Source: Phoronis pallida (Eukaryota > Phoronida > Phoronidae). Taken from it: DNA of 15,519 nt. Where the stretch lies: assembly GCA_028565715.1 (NCBI GenBank), contig JAOXYC010005569.1, positions 1-15,519 of the forward strand. The letters run 5' to 3'. Position numbers and translations under genes: made by a program. The notes beneath the pieces are model-generated. The model saw nothing but the letters and a program-made list of their open reading frames with translations, made no database searches and was not told where the DNA came from. This document shows positions 12,201 through 15,519 of this stretch, piece after piece; position 1 is the first letter of the stretch; the number at the start of each line of letters is the position of its first letter.

Positions 12201-12207
12201 TGTTTAA
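165..12207 (+). CDS. HEATR4: HEATR4-like HEAT-repeat protein (multi-exon, 5' end outside window)
   Basis: Twelve exons join in one open frame: 165-298, 2198-2338, 3189-3409, 5567-5678, 5999-6312, 6840-7034, 7674-7778, 8210-8393, 8822-9007, 9647-9836, 10479-10668, 11164-12207. They encode about 1004 residues, incomplete at the N-terminus because the first exon enters through an acceptor and has no start codon. Residues 1-205 are charged and of unknown fold. Residues 205-660 hold about eleven HEAT-type repeats, recognisable by the helix motif in segments such as GQVKRAAAITL, GEVRKAAAQTLGRTG, LSVRMEACVACSNL, IWKIKALAIQALGQIG and PGVRAEACHSLILL. Residues 658-1004 form an acidic, Ser-rich tail. 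HEAT solenoids are protein-binding scaffolds with no catalytic site. Assignment to HEATR4 rather than another HEAT protein rests on recognition of overall layout (N-terminal extension, then HEAT block) and not on an alignment. The function of HEATR4 is poorly known. Splice phases agree at every junction. Confidence 0.75.
337..562. repeat. long near-perfect inverted repeat (foldback/MITE-like hairpin)
   Basis: Arms 347-438 and 459-550 are 92 nt each and match at 89 of 92 positions around a 20-nt loop. The outer flanks add GTAAGC (337-342) against GCTTAC (557-562). In RNA, two of the three mismatches become G-U pairs. A 13-nt direct repeat ACTCTCTGCTTAC occurs at 307-319 and 550-562. It lies about 40 nt inside the first intron in the window. 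It is probably a foldback-type element; the family was not identified. Confidence 0.85.
1112..1129 (+). CDS. HEATR4: candidate 18-nt microexon of the HEATR4-like gene
   Basis: A good acceptor (GTAAATTTTCAG) is followed after 18 nt by a consensus donor (CAA|GTGAGT). Both ends are phase 1, exactly compatible with the exons at 165-298 and 2198-2338. Including it replaces one Gly by ERLLLPS, a net gain of six residues, without breaking the frame. It is inferred from splice signals and phase only; use of the exon is not shown. Confidence 0.35.
1834..2175. repeat. diverged inverted-repeat element in intron a
   Basis: The segment at about 1889-1935 (GCATGTTCTCTTGAAT to TTTAATCAACTTC) is matched in inverse at about 2064-2102. 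An outer pair near 1840-1855 and 2157-2172 (ATTAATAAAATTTATA against TATAAATTTATTAAT) extends the symmetry. A separate perfect 10-bp hairpin sits at 1834-1843/1856-1865. It looks like an old, decayed MITE ending about 20 bp before the exon b acceptor. Boundaries are approximate. Confidence 0.55.
2198..2338 (+). CDS. HEATR4: HEATR4-like exon b
   Basis: The acceptor is CCGCTTGCAG and the donor is ACAG|GTATTG. Both phases are 1. The 47 residues include NNLTAKMITVTRQVTPPPPT, then MKDFLNPNVG, and end near EYEREWLT. The proline run and absence of helical repeats suggest an extended linker in the N-terminal part. Confidence 0.75.
2376..2722 (+). mobile_element. TTAA-flanked MITE, copy 1
   Basis: Ends carry 15-bp perfect terminal inverted repeats TACATCGCTACTTAC (2385-2399) and its complement (2699-2713), with a weaker extension inward. 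TTAA occurs at both outer ends (2376-2379, 2719-2722). The interior is closely similar to the copy at 10053-10411 and, inverted, to 9038-9258. With no transposase coding, it is a non-autonomous DNA transposon. TTAA targets are typical of piggyBac-type elements, but the termini do not start with the usual CCC/CCT, so the superfamily is open. Confidence 0.75.
3189..3409 (+). CDS. HEATR4: HEATR4-like exon c
   Basis: The acceptor (TTATTATGTAAG) has a weak pyrimidine tract; the donor is consensus (GAT|GTAAGT). It enters in phase 1 and leaves in phase 0. The product is very charged (KYKKRLRK, ETKEERKEKQEQ) with aromatic anchors (WFQE, HRWSDLPEPID). This looks like a conserved N-terminal motif region outside the HEAT block. 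Confidence 0.75.
3977..4006 (+). CDS. HEATR4: candidate 30-nt microexon of the HEATR4-like gene
   Basis: A good acceptor (TTATCTCCAG) precedes ten in-frame codons reading VEAEKRAEIK, followed by AAG|GTTTAA. The donor is weak beyond the GT, and reading on meets an in-frame TAA at once. Both ends are phase 0, matching exons c and d, so the frame is kept with or without it. The charged, helical-looking peptide fits between PEPID and DTAEIL. Confidence 0.3.
4563..4681. repeat. short inverted-repeat element in intron c
   Basis: Arms 4563-4586 and 4658-4681 pair at 23 of 24 positions (TGTAGAAAATTG outermost). Between them lies a GC-rich mini-hairpin GCCCG...CGGGC at about 4607-4624. Probably a small MITE or foldback relic; family unknown. 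Confidence 0.6.
5021..5168. repeat. inverted-repeat element in intron c
   Basis: Arms of about 46 nt (5021-5066 and 5123-5168) pair with several mismatches: AAAAATATAAAAT outermost, then ATTCC(G/A)GTATAAAATGAT innermost. No coding potential. Consistent with a decayed MITE of about 150 bp. Confidence 0.6.
5567..5678 (+). CDS. HEATR4: HEATR4-like exon d
   Basis: The acceptor is TATCATTTTAG and the donor is ATAG|GTAAAA; phase 0 in, phase 1 out. It encodes 37 residues from DTAEILNLQQPGDEELPLVL to the basic/serine stretch KMKKLKNSSSLLQ. No HEAT motif is seen; it bridges the charged N-terminal part and the HEAT block. Confidence 0.7.
5999..6312 (+). CDS. HEATR4: HEATR4-like exon e (start of HEAT block)
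   Basis: The acceptor is TTCCCTGTAG and the donor is GAAAAG|GTAAAA; phase 1 in, phase 0 out. It starts VDDWRSKWHLNARF and carries the first two HEAT-like units, around HIRIKAITTCARAADY and GQVKRAAAITLYVL, separated by a proline-rich loop (YKPPPQPG). Base composition is clearly more GC-rich than the flanking introns, as expected of coding sequence. Confidence 0.85.
6351..6480 (-). mobile_element. possible 3' end of a non-LTR retrotransposon or related SINE
   Basis: On the minus strand this reads as a GC-richer, structured segment (GGCTCCCAGTTCAGCGGTC, then GGGAGTCTCC), an AT-rich part with AATAAA-like sequence, and a terminal tandem repeat. The repeat is a perfect 12-bp duplication ATAGAATAGAAC on the + strand at 6351-6374. 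CR1/L2-type elements end in short tandem repeats of this kind. No coding part remains; the right boundary is unclear. Confidence 0.35.
6708..6735. repeat. 12-bp perfect inverted repeat
   Basis: AGATAATGTCCA and its complement are separated by four bases (TTTC). It is a simple hairpin in the intron between exons e and f, without a known function. Confidence 0.7.
6840..7034 (+). CDS. HEATR4: HEATR4-like exon f
   Basis: The acceptor is CATCATCACAG and the donor is ACA|GTAAGT; phase 0 at both ends. Its 65 residues contain two HEAT-like units around IIDRWAAVQCLAHYG and ALKYSRCAELMSRL. Confidence 0.85.
7035..7673 (+). other. HEATR4: intron f, no recognised content
   Basis: AT-rich sequence between two well-supported exons. 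An 89-codon frame at 7135-7404 shows no family features and lacks splice support. No repeat was recognised by eye. Confidence 0.6.
7674..7778 (+). CDS. HEATR4: HEATR4-like exon g
   Basis: The acceptor has a long T tract (TTTTTTTGTAG) and the donor is AGG|GTGAGA; phase 0 at both ends. It encodes 35 residues, one HEAT-like unit with the core WRHRVMACKVIPRLYG. Confidence 0.85.
7951..8039 (+). mobile_element. degenerate tRNA-SINE-like fragment
   Basis: GTTTTGATTCC (8015-8025) resembles the RNA polymerase III B box, and the flanking CCTGCCCGAGCTCCC looks like the 3' half of a tRNA-derived SINE head. An A-box-like segment (GGCTCGGTAGTTAGAAT) is present, but on the opposite strand (about 7968-7984). 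No intact tRNA cloverleaf forms. Probably a rearranged SINE relic. Confidence 0.3.
8210..8393 (+). CDS. HEATR4: HEATR4-like exon h
   Basis: The acceptor is TTACTTTTACAG and the donor is CTTG|GTAAGA; phase 0 in, phase 1 out. It holds two HEAT-like units: a very typical one at GEVRKAAAQTLGRTG and a second around RQKVDALNKIGKLG. Confidence 0.88.
8822..9007 (+). CDS. HEATR4: HEATR4-like exon i
   Basis: The acceptor is ATTTATTTGCAG and the donor is CAAG|GTATTG; phase 1 at both ends. It holds HEAT-like units around LSVRMEACVACSNL and IWKIKALAIQ, the latter completed by the next exon. The reading frame stays open for over 100 nt upstream of the acceptor, but that upstream part is intronic by splice signal and phase. 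Confidence 0.87.
9038..9258 (-). mobile_element. TTAA-flanked MITE, copy 3 (inverted, truncated)
   Basis: On the minus strand, starting from TTAA at 9255-9258, the sequence repeats the first half of copies 1 and 2, including a terminal ATATCGCTACTTACGAATATA and an internal AAGATATTTCATTAAGTCAC. It skips about 40 nt found in copy 2, resumes at GGTAGTTATT, then ends; the second terminus is missing. The broken end lies about 30 nt from the donor of exon i. Confidence 0.7.
9647..9836 (+). CDS. HEATR4: HEATR4-like exon j
   Basis: The acceptor is CTTTTCTCTAG and the donor is GGC|GTAAGT; phase 1 in, phase 2 out. It completes the unit ALGQIG, carries a typical HEAT helix at PGVRAEACHSLILL, and begins the next one at SDIVKA. 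Confidence 0.87.
10053..10411 (+). mobile_element. TTAA-flanked MITE, copy 2
   Basis: TTAA at 10053-10056 and 10408-10411 bounds a 359-bp unit with terminal repeats TATACATTGCTACTTA and, inverted, TAAGTAGCGATGTATA. Its interior follows copy 1 throughout, for example ATTATCAATTACTGAAATAC and CAAGATATTTCATCAAGTCA. It occupies most of the intron before exon k. Confidence 0.75.
10479..10668 (+). CDS. HEATR4: HEATR4-like exon k (end of HEAT block)
   Basis: The acceptor is GTAATTTACAG and the donor is GAG|GTAAGG; phase 2 in, phase 0 out. It begins with the last HEAT-like helix (EIAEALDKYGI), then acidic and polar helices ending RLIFRSKAE. It marks the transition from solenoid to tail. Confidence 0.85.
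10669..11163 (+). other. HEATR4: intron k, unrecognised less AT-rich stretch
   Basis: Positions about 10845-11063 are somewhat richer in GC than the other introns and keep a 72-codon frame open. The only acceptor-like site before it (GTTTTAG) is followed in phase by TGA, so it is not an exon of this gene as read. It may be a repeat fragment of unknown type. Confidence 0.4.
11164..12207 (+). CDS. HEATR4: HEATR4-like terminal coding exon: acidic, Ser-rich tail
   Basis: The acceptor is AATTTTCTTTTCAG and the frame runs from KKKDTSNMYRAVSS to a TAA at 12205-12207, giving 347 residues. The tail is low-complexity and probably disordered: Ser/Arg-rich at first (SSLSRSSSRQR), then acidic-serine clusters (HSDDSDSDVESS, DDDDGGEYSSDSSDEDSS) that fit casein kinase 2 site patterns, and a run of eight Asn. 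Placing the whole tail in one large exon next to many small HEAT exons suggests a faster-evolving module. Its exact function is unknown. Confidence 0.85.
   Translation, partial: KKKDTSNMYRAVSSLSRSSSRQRAVFTPTADQELDAVLKSDGDHVDHSDDSDSDVESSHTKSRQTASERGSKADELAQASRASSFYYGGSRYSDNDSDDELITDFSTSPTHGRFESSAFSVRSSSRMSDHKSKMESRENSPIPDRVRQAMRSETVSNLIKKHDAEDDQLCEGIDLGNGEMPVEKTSTDSSNNVQSLSIGISSLILVKDDDDGGEYSSDSSDEDSSNFGKDSSFINTLSSTNVKPKEVVFQSLKDDANNNNNNNNIGEGLMEADLKLASNVSTCAVGQQTIEGSDIISEENIAIKDPLKMPDGLTSDIVSDNDIKNDTKFQVDEDSGKLSTVAEEPDV
11932..11955 (+). repeat. in-frame AAC/AAT triplet repeat encoding poly-Asn
   Basis: Two AAC and six AAT codons in a row encode eight Asn inside the disordered tail of the HEATR4-like protein. 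Such triplet runs are prone to length change without frameshift, so this site may be polymorphic. Confidence 0.95.
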
Positions 12208-12390
12208 TCTTCGATAACCAAACGGGGACGATACATCTCTGTGGACTAAATATGTTATTTTTCAAATTTTCAATGTTGTTATTTTACAAAACATGTGTTC
12301 CTCTGCAAAAAGTTTATATTGTATTTGAATATGGTGCCTCTTTGCATTAAATACTCTTAGAGAATAAAACACTACATTTACAAGCAGGAC
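12208..12390 (+). other. HEATR4: 3' UTR of the HEATR4-like gene
   Basis: AT-rich sequence follows the stop codon. A canonical AATAAA lies at 12363-12368, with an ATTAAA variant at 12346-12351, so cleavage is expected around 12380-12395. The true end was not observed. Confidence 0.6.
12363..12368 (+). terminator. polyadenylation signal AATAAA
   Basis: A canonical hexamer about 155 nt after the stop codon of the HEATR4-like gene, with a weaker ATTAAA 17 nt upstream. This is the best candidate signal for that transcript. Confidence 0.6.
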
Positions 12391-13682
12391 TTGAAGACAG
12401 AAATTAATCTTAATTGAAATTATATATTTTTTAAAATGAGAATTGTCAGGATTTATTTTTCTTTGAGATTAGTTGTTTTGTTGCTGAATTTTAGATTAAA
12501 AATAATTCAAATTTAAATATCTGACAGGATATTTATTCAAGTCACATTCTTTAATTAGGCAACCAAGTTGTTCATGCAATTAAATCTTAATAATATCATC
12601 ACACTTTTTTTGATTTTCACATTCAAAGTAATAAAATAAATATTTCTAAAACCATAACTATTTGATAGTTGAATTGCGTATTCCATAACAAGTCTAAGAG
12701 TACAACATGATACAAGTTCAACCAAAACTAAGTCACATTTATAGCATTTTTGAAAACTTTGAACATATCACATATCCCTATATTAATACATAAAAATAAA
12801 CAAAGTCTTAATAAACAAAACAACAGTATTATATAAATAATTAGTAATCTGGTCAGGCAACCATGTGATCACATCACTAGTGATCTAATTCCCTCAACAG
12901 AGGAAAATATTTTTGAAAAAAGGTTCATGGCCATCTGTTGGTGGAATTAGATCACATTCACGTGGTTGCCTGGCCAGATTAACAATTATTTATATGATCA
13001 AACTTCACAACAGATTATAATTACTCTAATATTGAAGACAACAGTATGTTCAGTAGCACATCCAAAACGTTTTCACGGAATGTTCCAAGAGATGGTCACC
13101 AACACCATTGCTGATTTGAAATAATTATCCTAATGGCAAAAACAGCAGTTATTGGATTGAAAAGCAGGCTTCTTAATCTCATAGAACTTCATCAATTACT
13201 TGAGTGACCTGTCTTGTCTTTACAAATATCCATAATTGGGAAAATAATATCATTTCTCAGACCTGAGACCAATAATCGTCTCAGCTCAGACTCAATCAAT
13301 CAAACTCTTAACACAAACGGTGTTTACATTTTGGGTGAAATAATGAGTTGTCTGCTCTTAGTCACCAGGAATAGATTTCTAACATGTTATTTTTCAACTT
13401 GTGTATAAATCTTTGCTATAAATATTTTGGGATTCTTAGTAACAGTTTGATGTCCCTTTTGCATATAATAAAGATGTGCAGTTGTACATGGGAGTATATA
13501 TAAATACAATATCATACTCGGGGATAAGCTCACTCTTGGGTTCAAACACATCAATTAAAAAAAACAAATTGGTATTCAATTGAATATTCAGTAACAAGGA
13601 AGTGACCATCCATCTAAGCATTATTTTTATCCGAGTTTACATCTTGATTAAACATTTTTGATAAAATGAACACCAGAAGAAA
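12391..13682. other. convergent intergenic region / probable 3' UTR of the membrane protein gene
   Basis: Besides the inverted repeat at 12831-12995, no gene is seen. Minus-strand AATAAA hexamers occur near 12530 (as TTTATT on the + strand) and near 12452, and none was found close to the stop at 13683. The minus-strand transcript may therefore have a 3' UTR of about 1.1 kb ending close to the HEATR4-like transcript end. Confidence 0.4.
12831..12995. repeat. inverted-repeat element between the convergent genes
   Basis: The left arm (12831-12900) and right arm (12935-12995) share segments such as ATATAAATAATT, AATCTGG(T/C)CAGGCAACCA and GTGATCTAATTCC. The left arm has about ten extra bases. 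It is MITE-like and may be part of the 3' UTR of the minus-strand membrane protein gene. Confidence 0.7.
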
Positions 13683-14360
13683 TTATATATCGTCATAGTT
13701 GATAGATCTATATAAAACACTATTTGCATGTGTTGTGCTTTCAAACGTCTCAGAGCGCCGTTTCCTTTGACAGTTTTTGCATCCAATAATAATACAGTTC
13801 ACAACATTCATCACCACACCAAAGACGAGAAGGATAAACCACATATGATTTGATCTCTGTATTAAGTCTCCAGTCTTTTCAAAACTTTCCTTCTCTCCTT
13901 TAAAAGTATACACGATAATGTCTATGATGAAAGCAATAACAATGACCAACGCGATGAGATTTATATTAAAACTTGCGTGGGATCTTGTAATACGGCAGCA
14001 TGGCCTATGATCCAGGCTATTACAACATGATTTACATGTCAACTGTACAATGTATGACACAATCAACCCAAGCAGATGTACACCAGCAACAATGGTCCCC
14101 AGGCCAAGAAGCATAAATGGACAATAAAACTGAAGCTTGATTAAGTTCAAACACATCTCTGTTTCAAGCTTGTCTTTAGTTGCAACTGTGGTTGGGAAGA
14201 TGAAGAAGATGACAGCATACGAGGAACATGTCATGAGTGAGAGTATGAACACGACCAACTGTAATGCATGGGGGTTGCATCCACCACATGATGTCAGCTG
14301 TCTGGATTGTCTTCTCTCTGGAGTCTGGAGCAGTGACTGATGCTCACTTGAAGTTGACAT
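13683..14360 (-). CDS. four-pass transmembrane protein with endosomal sorting motifs
   Basis: A complete 225-residue frame in one exon. The start is supported by an in-frame TGA four codons upstream and by the context AGCAACATGTC. Hydrophobic segments lie at about residues 33-57, 79-108, 131-153 and 172-194, so both ends are probably cytosolic. The N-terminal tail has an acidic dileucine motif (EHQSLL, residues 6-11); the C-terminal tail has YRSI (217-220), a YxxPhi motif. Both are known adaptor-binding signals for sorting to endosomes or lysosomes when cytosolic. Cys clusters at membrane borders (CKSCC near 109-113, CKNC near 194-197) could be palmitoylated. The tetraspan layout resembles groups such as LAPTM or MS4A, but I do not recognise the family. 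It is convergent with the HEATR4-like gene. Confidence 0.8.
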   Translation of the reverse strand: MSTSSEHQSLLQTPERRQSRQLTSCGGCNPHALQLVVFILSLMTCSSYAVIFFIFPTTVATKDKLETEMCLNLIKLQFYCPFMLLGLGTIVAGVHLLGLIVSYIVQLTCKSCCNSLDHRPCCRITRSHASFNINLIALVIVIAFIIDIIVYTFKGEKESFEKTGDLIQRSNHMWFILLVFGVVMNVVNCIIIGCKNCQRKRRSETFESTTHANSVLYRSINYDDI

Positions 14361-14401
14361 GTTGCTGAATCACACAGTGACTTCGCTACCAGCTACCAGT
14401 C
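14361..14401 (-). other. 5' UTR portion of the coding exon, with upstream 3' splice site
   Basis: Reading the minus strand, TTTGTTCTTTCTTTACAG is an excellent polypyrimidine tract and acceptor immediately before 14401. The intervening 41 nt contain an in-frame stop. The gene therefore most likely has a non-coding 5' exon further right. Confidence 0.65.
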
Positions 14402-15026
14402 CTGTAAAGAAAGAACAAATATCAAAGTCATTTGATTACGAATGTAAAATTATCAACAATTGATATAGATTCAGAAAAGATTTTGTTTATTTGATCAATA
14501 ATACATGTATGCATGTGCAAACGTTGGTCTTGTGTGTGAAAAAAGATGGTTTTAGCAAAGGCAGAGGGTTGTGTTTACTGTTGACTACATGACTCTGACC
14601 TCTAGGTCAAACTCAAACTTTGAATTAGCTAGACTTTTTAAAGCCAAAAAAGAAACTCAAGTCTCAAGCCCACTCAGGTCCGAACATAATACTCTAACGC
14701 AATCACATTGTATTGACACTTAGGCCCTATAGAGTAGATACCAATTTACCCTGTTTACATCCTCTTCATGTTCATCCAGGAAGCATTCTGATTCTGAGTC
14801 ACTCAAGTCATGTGACACAAAAATGTGTGACTTAGCAATAGCGCCTATACTGATTTATATTAATAGTTTTGCTGCACAATCGAGCCTGTTATTATCCCCA
14901 AAGTGTCAAGTTATGTATTGATTGGTAAACCGCCATCAAATATGAATATAATAAATCATAAAACGACATTTGTATTCAAACTTTATGGTGATATTCTATT
15001 GCCTGGGGACACATTGTTGTGGTAAC
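14402..15026. promoter_or_regulatory. probable divergent promoter / 5' intron region
   Basis: About 625 bp separate the 5' part of the minus-strand membrane protein gene from the candidate + strand first exon. It contains a TGACCT-CT-AGGTCA everted pair (14596-14609), an AP-1 type TGAGTCA (14795-14801) and an E-box GTCATGTGAC (14807-14816). No coding signal was found here. Promoter function is inferred from the divergent layout only. Confidence 0.3.
14596..14609. promoter_or_regulatory. everted nuclear-receptor half-sites (ER2-type)
   Basis: TGACCT and AGGTCA, both perfect consensus half-sites of nuclear receptors, are arranged tail-out with a 2-nt spacer. The match is exact, but binding is unknown and the usual everted spacing for many receptors is longer. 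Confidence 0.3.
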
Positions 15027-15084
15027 ATGGCGGATAAAAAGTGTAAAATTTGGGTCGTATTTTCTCATGTTTCCCTTAAGAATG
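15027..15084 (+). CDS. candidate first coding exon of a further gene (partial)
   Basis: An ATG in a strong context (TAACATGGCGGA) opens 19 codons reading MADKKCKIWVVFSHVSLKN, ending at a consensus donor (AATG|GTAAGT) in phase 1. The start resembles the TISU element of genes with very short 5' UTRs and contains a YY1-type core (AAnATGGC). The rest of the gene lies beyond the window, so the product is unknown. Local CpG density to the right is higher than in the rest of the window, consistent with a promoter-proximal position. Confidence 0.45.
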
Positions 15085-15471
15085 GTAAGTATTTTAACAA
15101 ATAACCTTCGTATTTCACAATCATTAATGTATATTGGTTCTACTCCTTCTTAAAGAGGGCTTATTCTTGTTGTTCAACATAAAAAATCGGCTTGAAATTG
15201 GAAAACACAACGTCCCTCACATTCCTCACAACGGAAATGAAATCGTAATATGTCGCCGGTTTGTCGTCCAGTGAGAATCGATTGTTGTGTAAAAAATGGT
15301 GTAAATTTTGCCAAAGCAGTTCTTGTTAGCATTCATTGAAAAGACAGCCATAACCTCTTTCTTGTATGTACACTGTTTCACATCATTTAAAAACTGGACA
15401 TTGTTATCCCGTATGGCGTATGCGTATTGACGGGGGCCCGACTCAAACTTGCGTTAGAGACGGGTACTCAC

Positions 15472-15519
15472 CTCTACATTCAGTGAATCCAACAAAAAAT
15501 TTAAATGATCTCGATAGGT
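15472..15519 (-). other. candidate 5' exon end (donor) on the minus strand
   Basis: On the minus strand the sequence AATGTAGAG|GTGAGT is a strong 5' splice site, with the exon side running off the window. It could be the non-coding first exon of the four-pass membrane protein gene, splicing to 14401. If so, that intron would contain the candidate + strand exon at 15027-15084, which makes the assignment uncertain. Confidence 0.25.

Noticed and set aside
13263-13284. 7-bp inverted repeat CTGAGAC/GTCTCAG
   Set aside because: It is too short to separate from chance in 15.5 kb.
14137-14340. 67-codon + strand frame
   Set aside because: It is antisense to the membrane protein coding sequence, which has far better start, stop and domain evidence.
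1-15519. CRISPR arrays, bacterial operons, rRNA, intact tRNA genes
   Set aside because: None seen: no regularly spaced repeats, no cloverleaf, and the gene structure is clearly eukaryotic.

Overview
This is eukaryotic, almost certainly animal, genomic DNA. The genes are split by GT...AG introns, introns and flanks are AT-rich, there are polyadenylation signals, and several short inverted-repeat (MITE-like) elements sit in introns. No bacterial-style operons, rRNA, intact tRNA or CRISPR array is visible. The protein content (a HEAT-repeat protein resembling vertebrate HEATR4, a four-pass membrane protein) and the intron sizes (about 0.3-2.2 kb) suggest an invertebrate such as a marine deuterostome or lophotrochozoan. 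I cannot name the species.

Region 1 (165-12207, + strand): at least twelve coding exons join in one reading frame to give about 1004 residues. It is a large 3' part of a HEATR4-like gene. The first exon(s) lie upstream of the window. I rebuilt it from splice sites whose phases all agree. The N-terminal part is charged and of unknown fold, the middle holds about eleven HEAT-type helical repeats, and the last exon encodes a roughly 350-residue acidic, serine-rich, apparently disordered tail with a poly-Asn run. Two further microexons (1112-1129 and 3977-4006) fit the reading frame and are offered as candidates.

The introns of this gene carry most of the repeat content: a near-perfect 92-bp-arm hairpin (337-562), a diverged inverted repeat (about 1834-2175), three copies of one TTAA-flanked MITE family (2376-2722, about 9038-9258 inverted and truncated, 10053-10411), two other inverted-repeat elements (4563-4681, 5021-5168), a possible non-LTR retrotransposon 3' end (about 6351-6480) and a degenerate tRNA-SINE-like piece (about 7951-8039).

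Region 2 (12208-13682): the convergent 3' ends of the two genes, with a polyadenylation signal for the HEATR4-like gene and another inverted-repeat element (12831-12995).

Region 3 (13683-14401, - strand): a complete, single-coding-exon gene for a 225-residue four-pass membrane protein carrying both acidic-dileucine and YxxPhi sorting motifs. A strong 3' splice site lies just upstream in its 5' UTR.

Region 4 (14402-15519): a probable divergent promoter region. A candidate first coding exon of another gene on the + strand (15027-15084) starts at an ATG in a TISU/YY1-like context and ends at a consensus donor.

I found no convincing new multi-gene system. The more unusual items are the long hairpin, the repeated MITE family inside one gene, the candidate microexons and the TISU-type start.
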